From positions 1-64,000 of the forward strand of contig CAZMSD010000017.1 of NCBI GenBank assembly GCA_964568855.1: a stretch of 64,000 nucleotides of DNA, in the 5' to 3' direction. This DNA comes from CAZMSD01 sp964568855 (lineage in GTDB: Bacteria > CAIWAD01). Shown piece by piece: positions 44,987 through 54,700 of the stretch. The notes beneath the pieces were generated by a model, which was not told where the DNA came from, searched no databases, and saw nothing but the letters and a program-made list of their open reading frames with translations. A program made the translations under genes and the position numbers. How positions within the stretch are numbered: position 1 is the stretch's first letter; every line of letters begins with the position of its first letter.

Positions 44987-45018
44987 AAAGCCGGACAACG
45001 CGAGTCGTCCGGCTTTTT
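44987..45018 (+). terminator. intrinsic terminator after the 43-residue peptide gene
   Basis: A 10-bp stem AAAGCCGGAC (44987-44996) with GTCCGGCTTT (45007-45016), a 10-nt loop and a T-run. It lies between convergent genes and may also stop the AT-rich gene on the other strand. Confidence 0.85.
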
Positions 45019-45037
45019 CATTTGATATGGCAGTTGA

Positions 45038-46417
45038 TCAGCGCTTCTCCACTCTCACATTGTCATACAAGATGTTTCCTTCATAAGCTTGTAAAACAAT
45101 GTATCCATGTGGAAAATCATTATTTATGACATTGAATATGATTTCATTGTCAATGTAACATTTAATGTTATTGCCAATTGCACTTACCGATAGACGATAC
45201 CAATTGTTATATTCAATTCTACGATTGGTTTTTACAATATCATGCCATTTACCATCCCACTTACCGAGGATAACCTCATTTCTATGTGGCAGAATCTCAA
45301 ATCGATAATTGCCTCTTCCACATGTCCGAAATATGATTCCTCCATTCACATTGTTTCCTGACTTGCTTAGAGCGTTAACATCTACTAGCACCATATAATT
45401 GTCCCATTCAGGATCACCATTAACGAGCCAGCTTCCATGAGAAGCAAGCAGTGCACCATTGTAGATTTGTACTTTATCATTAATGTTTTTCCAACCGACA
45501 ATTTCATTCTTGCTGAAATCATCAACAAACAACACTCTCGATTCATGCTCAGATGATGAAGACGGATGAGAGCTGACTTCATCTGCCGAATTCCGCAGTT
45601 CACTAACTCGTGCAGAATAAGGATTATATACGTCAACGCTTCGCAACTTCAACCGAACCTTAGCAACGAACTTGATTACGTCACCTTGATCAACTCTTAG
45701 CGCCTCACCATAACTGTCATCGTAGTCCTGTTCAATGATTTCTACAGTTGCTGTTGTTTTAATTGCATCTTTAACTAGCATGAATTCTTCTACCTGCGTT
45801 ACAGATTCAATTATTGACTTCCCGCCTTTCTCCATCGCATCTCTCTTTGCATATTCCAGCGCAAGTCGCTTGCATTCGTTTATGCTTTTATTCTCGTCAA
45901 GAATTGATTCACCATGACCTTCCGCCCAGATTGGCTTCAACATCTCCGCATTGAACATGGTCGCTTTTGCCTCTAGGATCTCAATATTCGCTTCATCTCT
46001 ATTTCGATTTAATCGTTCAATCTCGTTCTCGATCGATTCATGTCGGCTTTCAAGTTGCACAGCAATGTCATCTGCCAAACGATAATCACTATCGGCTGCT
46101 TGGTATGATTTCAGCAAGTCAACCAAATCCTCTGGTGCGATGATATCGACATTGCTTGAACCTCGATTGTAGGCGTCTCTTGCCTTTTCAAGCGTATTCT
46201 GTTTACTGATTTTATCCAGTTCAGCAGAATCCAATTCTGTTTGAACTTGTCGATAGTTCTGCTGAATGGACTTCATCTCCTCGTCAATAAGGGCGATAGC
46301 CTGCTCTCCTTCATCGATACGTGTTTGCCAATTGACCATGTTATCCTTTGCAAAAACAGAGTGCATAGAAATCAATAATGTGTAAATACCGAACAAAAAT
46401 GTCTTGATTTTCATCAT
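45038..46417 (-). CDS. AT-rich foreign gene: exported coiled-coil protein with LamG/DUF1080-like domain
   Basis: A 459-residue protein, strikingly AT-rich against its neighbours, and its coding region has none of the GTRWYAC motifs. A good ribosome site (AAGGAACGAG) precedes a signal peptide (MMKIKTFLFGIYTLLISMHSVFA). Residues about 30-165 are coiled coil. Residues about 175-260 (INECKRLALEYAKRDAMEKGG, then ATVEIIEQDYDD) resemble LPP20/FlgT-like exported domains. The C-terminal 170 residues (VLFVDDFSKNEIVGW, GGIIFRTCGRGNYRFEIL, WYRLSVSAIGNNIKCYID) resemble the concanavalin-like DUF1080/LamG fold. The combination is unusual. It is probably acquired by transfer and its function is unknown. Confidence 0.65.
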   Translation of the reverse strand: MMKIKTFLFGIYTLLISMHSVFAKDNMVNWQTRIDEGEQAIALIDEEMKSIQQNYRQVQTELDSAELDKISKQNTLEKARDAYNRGSSNVDIIAPEDLVDLLKSYQAADSDYRLADDIAVQLESRHESIENEIERLNRNRDEANIEILEAKATMFNAEMLKPIWAEGHGESILDENKSINECKRLALEYAKRDAMEKGGKSIIESVTQVEEFMLVKDAIKTTATVEIIEQDYDDSYGEALRVDQGDVIKFVAKVRLKLRSVDVYNPYSARVSELRNSADEVSSHPSSSSEHESRVLFVDDFSKNEIVGWKNINDKVQIYNGALLASHGSWLVNGDPEWDNYMVLVDVNALSKSGNNVNGGIIFRTCGRGNYRFEILPHRNEVILGKWDGKWHDIVKTNRRIEYNNWYRLSVSAIGNNIKCYIDNEIIFNVINNDFPHGYIVLQAYEGNILYDNVRVEKR

Positions 46418-46490
46418 TCTCGTTCCTTCTAACTTCTAGGTTTCCTTACAACCTTACTAACCATCACTGATAATCGCGATGTAAATGCAC

Positions 46491-47237
46491 TCAACCGCGT
46501 CGCTGCAGCTTTGCCAGCAAGCGTAGGATTTCCAGGTACAACCACACCAGCGTCACCAGTAATCCGAAAGCCCCATACCATTCCATGTATTTCGGCGCCC
46601 CGCGTTCGGCGCCCTCCTCGATGAAGTCGAAGTCGAGTACCAGGTTCAACGCGGCGATGACCACCACGAAGACGCTGAAGAGGATGCCCCAGGTGCCGCT
46701 CGAGTGAATCAGCGGGATGGACACGCCGAAGAATCCCAGGACGAAACTCAGCATGTACAGGATGAAGATGCCGCCGGTGGCCGCCGCAATGCCCAGCTTG
46801 AAATTCTCCGTGGCCTTGATCAGCCCGGAACGGTAGGCGAGCAGCAGCGCTCCCAGAGTTCCGAAGGTCAGAAAGACCGCCTGGCTGACGATGCCCGGGT
46901 AGCGCTGCTCGAAGCCCAGCGAGATTCCGCCCAGGGCCAGTCCCTCCAGCGCGGCGTACAGCGGCGTGGTTATGGGCGCCCAGGTCTTCTTGAACACGGT
47001 TACCACGGCCACGACCAGGCCCCCGAAGACGCCCAGCAGGACCAGACCCGTCATGCCCGGGCCGGCGTTGTTCCAGGTCCAGGAGGCCGTGATCATCAGG
47101 ATCAGCAGCCCCAGGGCGGTCTTGTTCACTGTTCCGCCGATGGTCATGGCGCCTTCGCCCGCGCCGGCCCTTACCCGGGCGAAGGTGTCGGCCCTGAGCG
47201 CCGGGTTGGCCGACCTGAGTGCCAGATGTCCCGCCAT
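46491..47237 (-). CDS. Bax inhibitor-1/YccA family membrane protein
   Basis: A 248-residue inner-membrane protein with seven predicted transmembrane segments. MTIGGTVNKTALGLLILMITA and the pattern LYAALEGLALGGISLGFEQRYPGIV are typical of the bacterial YccA-like branch of the BI-1 family, and the aspartates in VLDFDFIEEG correspond to the conserved pH-sensing pair. These proteins act as calcium-leak channels in structural studies of the Bacillus homologue. The start at 47237 follows TTGGAG. A GTGTTAC motif lies 29 bp upstream. Confidence 0.9.
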   Translation of the reverse strand: MAGHLALRSANPALRADTFARVRAGAGEGAMTIGGTVNKTALGLLILMITASWTWNNAGPGMTGLVLLGVFGGLVVAVVTVFKKTWAPITTPLYAALEGLALGGISLGFEQRYPGIVSQAVFLTFGTLGALLLAYRSGLIKATENFKLGIAAATGGIFILYMLSFVLGFFGVSIPLIHSSGTWGILFSVFVVVIAALNLVLDFDFIEEGAERGAPKYMEWYGAFGLLVTLVWLYLEILRLLAKLQRRG

Positions 47238-47410
47238 GTGAACTCCAAGATCTGGTTGATGGAATGTGTTACGAGCCGAAAACCGTCGCCTGACATATCC
47301 GTTTCGGACGATCCTTATCCCTGGCAGGGCACAGGCAGCTGATCGACCCGGCGCCTCCAGCCCTATTGCCGGCCGGGCTGACGGCGCCGGGCCGGGGAGA
47401 AAGCACATGA

Positions 47411-49834
47411 TCAGGATCCTGATCCCTCCAGCTGCAGCACCTTCGTGCTTTCCTCGCCGAACTGGCTGATTACTCTGACGGCGATTCTCCGCCCCTCTCC
47501 AACCGGAATCGGATGTGATACATGACCGTACAGTCGGTCGAAAGCGTCCTCGTCGATTTCGATACGCAGAGTCTTCTCGGCGCGTTTGCGGGCGGAGTCT
47601 GCGGCCAGACGCTCAAGTCCTTTGCGCCACTTGTCGTATTCCTTCTTGTCGCCGCCGCAGAAGAAGATTTGGCGAGCCACGAAGTTGCTGCCGTCGTAAT
47701 CCGAGTCCACCATCCAGTAGGCGATCTCGTGCACGTCGCGGGGCTTGACCTCGTCGGCGATGGGGTCGTAGAGGTCGAGACCACGGATCTCCACTAGGAC
47801 CTGTGAGGAACCATCATCGGCGGGATCCGTGTCACACAGGCCGATATCGGGTTCGCCGATGGTGACGAAAGCGGCCGCCTTCTTGTCGCGCTTGAGCAGG
47901 CCCTCCTGGATCAGGTCGTCGTGCATGCGGGTGCGTGTCACCTCGAAGGTGCCCGCGCTGGTGGTCACGCTGCCGCTCTCGATGCCGCTTTCGAAATGAA
48001 AACCCAGCACGATCAGCCAGTCGGCGTCGCCGCGGGCGCGGCAGGCCTTGACCGCTTCGTTGACAGCCCGACGGCTGACGCTGCCGAACTTGGGCCCGAT
48101 GTGCAGATAGGCCTTACGTTCGCCGTCGGCGGAGGGGTAGAAGCCCTCGGCGTGCAGGTTGGCGTCGTGCAGCCGGTCGACCCGGGTAAAGACCGCAGTC
48201 TCGCCCTTGAGCCCGTTCTTGACCCCCGAGTGACGCAGGTATTCGAAGATCAGCTCTTCGAAGTCGGCCAGCTCACCTGTTTGGCGCTGCTCGTCCAGTT
48301 CCTCGGGCGGAACCGGGTCGAAGCTCTGCAGGGTCTCGACGGTAAAGGGGCCGGAAACGCGGAGTTTCTTCCTGTCTTCGTAGGGCTTGTCGTAGAGGGT
48401 TATCTGCTCCGGAGAGTCATCGTGAGCAATAGTCTCTAGCTTGATGTGTGGAATCTGCTCGTAGACGAATCCCTGGCGCACGTCGTGGCTCTGCTCTTCC
48501 TCGGGTTTGTACAGGATACAGCGCTGGATCACCTTTCTCGTAGTTTGAACAGTGTACAGCTTGTCATCTCCGTATCCGCCGGAAGCTGTGTCTGTCCAAG
48601 TATCTGAGATAGGAAAGAATGGAAAGTCATCAACATACCTACGATAGCTTAGGGTCTTTCCATATGATTCAAGCCTATCCTGTTGCTTCAACCGCTCAAA
48701 TCCTGCAGTATTTGTCTTCCAACCACCGGGCCCAGGTGTGAATTTCTGACCCTCGAATTCAACCGTCATTGAAGTTGATGCGCTTCTTGATGTAGAAGTC
48801 AGTGGTGATCTTCGATACACCTTCGCGCCTTCTGGCAACTGAGTCGTATCCGCCTTCTCTGAAGGTGTCATTTTTCTGAACTCGCCATCGGGTGTCGACA
48901 CATAGTCGTAGTTCACCCATTGCGTGCCTGATCTTGGCCAGAACAGGCTTCGATGCTTCACTGTCGCATTGTCTCTGCAGTACCATAGAAGGAAATCATT
49001 CGTAGAGGGGAGTAGGTCACCGGCTTTCGTAGTTGTCTTCCTGAACACGATCTGCCCGATGAAATTCTCACTCCCGAAAACTTCGTCCATCAGACAGCGC
49101 ACCAGGTGCACGTTCTCGTCCGAGATCTGCACGAAGCAGGATCCCGACTCCGTCAGCAGTTCCTTCGACACCAGCAGCCGGTCGCGCAGGTAGCTCAGGT
49201 AGCTGTGGATGCCCAGCTCCCAGGTGTCGCGGTAGGCCTTGATCTGTTCCGGCTCCCCGGTCAGGTCGCGGTCGTCGCCATCCCGCACCGTGCGGTTGCC
49301 GATGCGCATCTGCCAGTTGCTGCCGTACTTGATGCCGTAAGGCGGGTCGATGTAGATACACTGCACCTGCCCGGCCATGCCTTCGCGCTGAAGCAGCGAA
49401 GTCATCACCATCAAGCTGTCGCCCAGGATCATGCGGTTGGTCCAGCCGTCCTGGTGACGGTAGTAGTCGCTGACTTTCTCCAGCTCGTCCCGCTCGAGGG
49501 CGTGGCCGAAGAGCTCGTCCAGCAGGTCCTCCTGGGTCTCGCGGCCCTCCGCCCGGCGGTAAAGCCCCTCGATCAGGGTCTCGGGAGCGATGTGCGCGTG
49601 GCGGTAGAGCGAGCGCAGATCGACCTGCAGGCGCTCTTCCTCGTCCTCGGCTCCGTGTTTGCCCAGCCAGAAGAGCTCGGGGTCCTGCCCCCGGTGCACC
49701 ACCGGGTTCAGTGGAAACTCGGCCCGCTCCGGTCCCTTGCGCACAGCGGGACTGGCCGCCTCGCTGCCTGCCTCTTCCCTGCTGGGAATGTGGCTGCGCT
49801 TGTTTTTCTTGTGACGTATGGACTTGACGCTCAT
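47411..49834 (-). CDS. type III restriction-modification methyltransferase (Mod), SAM motif missing
   Basis: An 807-residue protein of the large Mod class that pairs with the res gene upstream. The catalytic motif IV is present (CIYIDPPYGIKYGS, DPPY at 163-166), followed by TWELGIHSYLSYLRDRL, FVQISDEN and a target-recognition region (about 260-430) with visibly lower GC. In relatives VIERCIL is followed by a segment with DPTCGSGTTA, the SAM-binding motif I; here VIQRCIL (to residue 441) runs directly into YKPEEEQSHDVRQGFVYE, and no FxGxG occurs anywhere. A second shortening lies near residue 472. The frame stays open. Methylation is therefore probably lost, although target binding could persist. 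The start at 49834 (MSVKSIRH) is a best guess; a 20-codon extension exists. Confidence 0.75.
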   Translation of the reverse strand: MSVKSIRHKKNKRSHIPSREEAGSEAASPAVRKGPERAEFPLNPVVHRGQDPELFWLGKHGAEDEEERLQVDLRSLYRHAHIAPETLIEGLYRRAEGRETQEDLLDELFGHALERDELEKVSDYYRHQDGWTNRMILGDSLMVMTSLLQREGMAGQVQCIYIDPPYGIKYGSNWQMRIGNRTVRDGDDRDLTGEPEQIKAYRDTWELGIHSYLSYLRDRLLVSKELLTESGSCFVQISDENVHLVRCLMDEVFGSENFIGQIVFRKTTTKAGDLLPSTNDFLLWYCRDNATVKHRSLFWPRSGTQWVNYDYVSTPDGEFRKMTPSEKADTTQLPEGAKVYRRSPLTSTSRSASTSMTVEFEGQKFTPGPGGWKTNTAGFERLKQQDRLESYGKTLSYRRYVDDFPFFPISDTWTDTASGGYGDDKLYTVQTTRKVIQRCILYKPEEEQSHDVRQGFVYEQIPHIKLETIAHDDSPEQITLYDKPYEDRKKLRVSGPFTVETLQSFDPVPPEELDEQRQTGELADFEELIFEYLRHSGVKNGLKGETAVFTRVDRLHDANLHAEGFYPSADGERKAYLHIGPKFGSVSRRAVNEAVKACRARGDADWLIVLGFHFESGIESGSVTTSAGTFEVTRTRMHDDLIQEGLLKRDKKAAAFVTIGEPDIGLCDTDPADDGSSQVLVEIRGLDLYDPIADEVKPRDVHEIAYWMVDSDYDGSNFVARQIFFCGGDKKEYDKWRKGLERLAADSARKRAEKTLRIEIDEDAFDRLYGHVSHPIPVGEGRRIAVRVISQFGEESTKVLQLEGSGS

Positions 49835-49872
49835 CGCTCGCCTTCGCTCATCTTCGGTCCATTCCAGCTGAA

Positions 49873-49893
49873 TGTGCAACAGCCTGTTGCACA
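49873..49893. promoter_or_regulatory. 21-bp perfect palindrome upstream of mod
   Basis: TGTGCAACAG (49873-49882) and its exact reverse complement (49884-49893) flank one central C. It lies 39-60 bp before the mod start codon, in the gap between the regulator gene and mod. This is the expected place for an operator that sets methyltransferase expression; a hairpin in the transcript is the alternative. Confidence 0.5.
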
Positions 49894-50097
49894 AATCGGA
49901 AATCCGGTCCGGCTTTGCACCTCGAATGCACGCATGGAACTTCTTGAATCACTGCCTGTTGCGATCGCTAAAAGCCCAATTCATACATCAGAATTGCACG
50001 TTACCGATTTCCGCATATTAGATCATGATCCGATCATTCGCTGGAATTATCTGCCTGTTTATTAAAACCTTATCCCATTCTTTCACGAGAAATAAGA

Positions 50098-51741
50098 TCA
50101 ATGATCTCTTCCATGTTCGTCGAGGGTTTCCGCGAGATGCCATCGCGCAGCCGGCCCCCTGCCAACGACGCACAGGCGGCGGTCCTCGCGAAGAGATCGA
50201 AGAAGCGACTTCAGCTCTCCTTCCGTGCAGTCCGGCAGGACTTGCTGAAATTCACGAAAAGGGGCACCGGCGGAGCCCCGGTCGGACACATGACGCACCA
50301 GGAACTCCATCTTCGTTCTTCGATCCAATCCTCGACGTCGTGTTCTTTCTCCCAGTCGGCCTGTCCGCCTATAGTATTCCGTCGCCAGAATGAATCTTGA
50401 TCCTCGTCCGTGACCGATGCGTTCCAGGATCCCCGCATTTCGAAGCTCGTTTAGACGCGGGCGTTGATCAGGATCCACTTTCTCCGAGCGGCGAATCCGA
50501 TCCAGCAGAAGGAAATCCTGCGTGGAAAACGTCAGCAGGGTCTGCTCACCGACATGTTCAAGGAAGCGCAGGAAGTCGGGATCCTGAACCAATCCCTGCA
50601 GATTGAGGGTGACCTGGTACTCGTCCGAGTAGGAGTATTCAGGCAAGGCCTTGCCCTGACGGATTGCCTGCTCGAACATCAGATTCGCCCCTTGTCCCGA
50701 CCGCTCAACCAGACCCGCGCGTTCCAAGGTCTCAGCAATTCTCCTGTTCCTCGGATAGTGTCGCCAGAGGATGTTCTCCGGCGTGATCCCTTCTGGAAAA
50801 CCACCCGGACTTTCAACGATCAGCCGTCTATCATACTGGCGAACGAAGACCGATCCTTGCCTTGTGTAATCACGATGACTCACCGCATTATTGATCGCCT
50901 CACGAACGCTCCGTTCATCGAATGTGCTGATCTCTCGCAAGAATAAACCTTCCTGGAAGTGTTGACCGCTGTTTCGCTGGTTGATCAAGTCCCAAAGGCG
51001 GTCCAGGTACAAGAAATAACCGGCGCGGAACTCGATTCGCTGCTGAGCCGGACCCGCAATTTCGGTACTCCGGTACTCGTACTTCAACTCGGCTTGAGGT
51101 AATTCGCGCCTCAGGGCTAATTCTTTCCCCAGCAGGATCAAGGCAGCCCAAGTTGGTCGCCCATCGATCACAAGCTCGGCATCAACCAAGAACTGCATGA
51201 CAGGTTTATGCAGTAGCTCTTGATTCAGTGTGCGATCACGCCATCGACTTCGAAGGATGTCAATGGCCTCAGGGGCAAGGTCTTCAACGGCTGCAGTCAC
51301 GCACATCTCGGCAGAGAAATCCGTGCTCAGCTCTTCGTAGATCGTCTTCTTCCTGGCATGATCCATCTGAATCAGGCTGTCTCCGGTCCTCATCCAGGCC
51401 ACGCCACCCACTTCGAGGGCAACCCCTCGAGGTCGCGCCGGTACAGTGAATACCAGAACCCGACCGTTAGTGTGTTGCATCTCCGCTGCGCCAACCGGGT
51501 GGTGCAGCTGCTGAAAGATTCCTGCTGCGGTTCTTCCCGGTTCAGTAAAGGCGCGTGTTCCTACCACCTGCCGTGGACGGCGGTCGGAAACACCGAGAAC
51601 AACCGACCCGCCGCCTTCATTGGCGATCGCGCAGCAGTACTTGACCAATTCGCTGAAGCTGAAGCGGTTCTGCGCTTTCTTGAACTCGAGACGTTCGCCT
51701 TCCGGTTCGGTGAGCAGTCGATGCAGTTCCCCGATCAGCAT
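50098..51741 (-). CDS. Schlafen-type AlbA_2 / RecG-like GHKL domain regulator
   Basis: A 547-residue protein lying between res and mod. The N-terminus carries the AlbA_2 (Schlafen) core: GERLEFKKAQ, then IANEGGGSVVLGVSDR. After about 120 residues a helical part follows, then the GHKL-like half with VREAINNAVSHRDYTRQGS and VESPGGFPEGITPENIL, as in COG2865 proteins. A winged-helix-like region and a distinct 170-residue C-terminal part end the protein. Relatives are putative DNA-binding regulators; Schlafen cores can also be RNases. Its start overlaps the res stop by 7 bp, so the two are translationally coupled. I infer a role in controlling or assisting the restriction system. Confidence 0.78.
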   Translation of the reverse strand: MLIGELHRLLTEPEGERLEFKKAQNRFSFSELVKYCCAIANEGGGSVVLGVSDRRPRQVVGTRAFTEPGRTAAGIFQQLHHPVGAAEMQHTNGRVLVFTVPARPRGVALEVGGVAWMRTGDSLIQMDHARKKTIYEELSTDFSAEMCVTAAVEDLAPEAIDILRSRWRDRTLNQELLHKPVMQFLVDAELVIDGRPTWAALILLGKELALRRELPQAELKYEYRSTEIAGPAQQRIEFRAGYFLYLDRLWDLINQRNSGQHFQEGLFLREISTFDERSVREAINNAVSHRDYTRQGSVFVRQYDRRLIVESPGGFPEGITPENILWRHYPRNRRIAETLERAGLVERSGQGANLMFEQAIRQGKALPEYSYSDEYQVTLNLQGLVQDPDFLRFLEHVGEQTLLTFSTQDFLLLDRIRRSEKVDPDQRPRLNELRNAGILERIGHGRGSRFILATEYYRRTGRLGERTRRRGLDRRTKMEFLVRHVSDRGSAGAPFREFQQVLPDCTEGELKSLLRSLREDRRLCVVGRGPAARWHLAETLDEHGRDH

Positions 51742-54700
51742 TCCGCGCCCCTCTCTTCAGACTCAAGGCGCTGGATCACCGAGCGCAGTTGGTTCTTGAT
51801 ATCCTTGATCTCCCCGGCCACTTCGAGGAACTCCCAGCGCCCCCAGCCGTGACGCTCGGCGGCGGCGTTCACGGCCGGCAGCCAGCGGTGTTCCACGTAC
51901 CAGCGCTTGGCTTCCTTGTCCTTGTTCATACCGGTCACTTCAAGGATAAGAGTCCGTTCCACGCCGTTATCCGCGGGCAAACGTATCAGGAAATCGGGGA
52001 AGTAGAGGCGATCCTCGTCCTCGTGCACATAGGGAACGGCGAAGCCGAGAAAGGCATTCTTCACGTAGGACAGGATTCGTCCCTCTTCGGCAAGCTCCTC
52101 CAGGGACTTCGCCGCGATCTGCTCCCAGCTCTTCGTATCGGCAACAACGTAGTTCACGTGGCTGTGCGTGGTTTCCAAGACGGGACGGCTGGTCTGGCCC
52201 CGCACGTGGTTAGTGCTGCCTTCGGTGTTGTTCATCCGTAACACGGGAAGGATGCGCGAATCGGGATTTGCCGCCGTCTGGATCGCGCGTTCGATGCCGC
52301 CGATGTAGCGCTCGGGATCGAAGTGCCACAGCAGTTGCTTGAAGCAATCGCCGTGACACACCACACGGGTGTGATACCACTCCTCTACAACATCCCTGGC
52401 CTGGGCGAATCGGGCGAATTCCACGTTGTTGTCTCCATCGCGGAACTGGCGGGCAAGCAACTGCTGCGTGATACGGTAGATCACCTGCTGATGGCGGAGT
52501 TCTCGCATCTCGTCGGCCGAGAGTACGGTCTCATCCGCCGTAACTGCTGTACACATCCTGGTCACCGTGGGGATGTCCGGTCCGATCTCGAAAGGGTCGA
52601 TCTCGCTGAAATCGGCCTGGATCGGCGATCGCGGCTGGTCGATGCGATAGCCGACCAAGTTGGGGAAGCGAATCTCGCAGCGTTCCTGTCTCTCCGGCAA
52701 AGCCCTGACCAAATGCAGTTCCTGTGGCGCTGCCGGTGTGGTTTTTCCACCTCTGAACAACTTGAACGGAACGCCGATGATGTGAGCGTACTCCGGGGGA
52801 TAGCGATAGGAATGGATCCGCCGGCGGTCCTCCGTGAATCGACCTTTCCTGTCGTAGCCTTGTAGCACGTAATGCTTGCGCCGCAGGGCCCTGCCGGCGA
52901 TCTGTTCGCACAGAAGCTGCGATCCAAACGCGCGTATACCGACAATGTGTGTCACCGTATTGGCATCCCAGCCCTCTGTCAGCATGGAGACGGAAACCAC
53001 GCACCGAATGTGCTCGCCCAGGGTTCCGGGCTTTCCCACCGTATTGACCACCTCGCGAAGTAGCTCTGTATCTGTCAGGTTTTCTGCGGCGCCTGCTCCA
53101 TGAAGGCGGGCATAGTCCTCCTTGAAGCGCTCGATTTCAGGTGCGAACACCTTGCGGAACTCGGTACTGACCTGATCCAGCTGCTCCAGTGCGTCACTGT
53201 CGATCAGCAGCGTAGGCGCTTTGCGTTTCGCTTTTCCTGTTGAAGGATCGAAGTTGGAAAACAGGGGAAGCTGGCCGGCGACGGTTCGTATCTCACCATC
53301 GGGCAGCATCCGCTCGTAGCCGGCCAGGTAGCGAAACACGTCTCGCGAGACAGTTGTGTTGTTACACACGACAATGAAAACCGGCGGACTGTCGAACAGA
53401 TCCCGCAGACGCTCATATTCCTCTTTGTAGTGGCGATAGAATTGCTGCAAGGCGATCTTCAGCGTCTCGGGCAGTCGCGGCGCCTCATCCTCGAAAGTCT
53501 TGCCTCTCTCTTTCGCATCTGCTCGCTGCCGGCGTCGTCCCTTTCTTGGCAGATCGTCCTTGATGTGCTCGTACAAGTTCTTCAGCACTGGATCATCGAG
53601 CTGCTGCGTGTCATCGCGTTCAGGCAGATAGGGAATCTTCACCAGGCCGGATTCAATGGCCTCGATCAGACCGAAGTCGCTGACTGCCCAGCCGAAGAGG
53701 CTGTAGGGCGTGTAGCCCGAGCCCGTCAAGTAGTAGGGTGTGGCACTCAGATCGTGGATCCAGCGCACCTTGAAGCGTTTGTGCAGCTCCTGCACCCCTT
53801 TGAACCAGACGGCGGCGCGCTTGTTCTCTTCACGGGTGTCCTCGCCCTCGGCGACCTGCCCGTCTTCCCGCGGTAGATAGCAGTGATGAGCTTCGTCATT
53901 CAACACCAGCAGACGGGATCCCGGACGGAAGGCGCCTGTCACACGCTTCAGAACCTGCGCATAGTCCTCGCGCGCCTCGCGCTTCTTTCCGTCGATACCG
54001 CGCTTGCCATCGAAGGGGCTGCGCTTGTTACCCTGCAGGGTCTTGGACAAAAATTGATGGTAATTGGTGATCACAATGCGGGAATTCAACTCTCGCAGAC
54101 TTTCCTCCCAGTGGGGCGACACTAGACTGCGTTCGCGATAGTAGTCGCGTGCATCGGTGGAACGCGTGCGCAAGGTGTCCGCCTTGAGCACGCCCAGCCG
54201 ATCGCGGATTGTGATACCCGGTGCGATGACCAGGAAATTATCCGCGAATCGTGTGTCGTTGCGATACTCCCGCCGGTTGAAGAAGTTATACAGAATCAGC
54301 GCGGCCATCACCACGGTCTTCCCGGTTCCGGTGGCCATTTTGAATGCGATCCTGGGCAGACCGGCTGTTTCTTTCCAGCATTCCGCAAGGAGATTCAGCA
54401 GATGCTGACCGGCGTTTGTAGAATCCGCTACTTCATTCAGCCAGATCGCCGACTCCAAGGCTTCACGCTGAGCGAAGAACAATTGCTGGGTGGGCGCGCG
54501 GTCAGGATTATCGAACCAGTACCGCAGCAATTCGCGCGTGACACGCGTCGTCTGTGGCCACCGGGCTTCGCGCCATGATCCTACTTCGCGGCGCATCATG
54601 TTTACGATATGGTCGGCGTACTCCTCACGCAAGTCATTGATTTCAAAAGCACTGGTTTGACCGCTCTGTCTGAGCGGAACCGTGCGGATCTCCGGAACGA

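Noticed and set aside
51735..52020. Missing catalytic lysine in the Res nuclease motif (EVTG instead of ExK)
   Set aside because: As I recall, EVTG followed by a KDK run is normal for this Res branch, so it is not evidence of inactivation.
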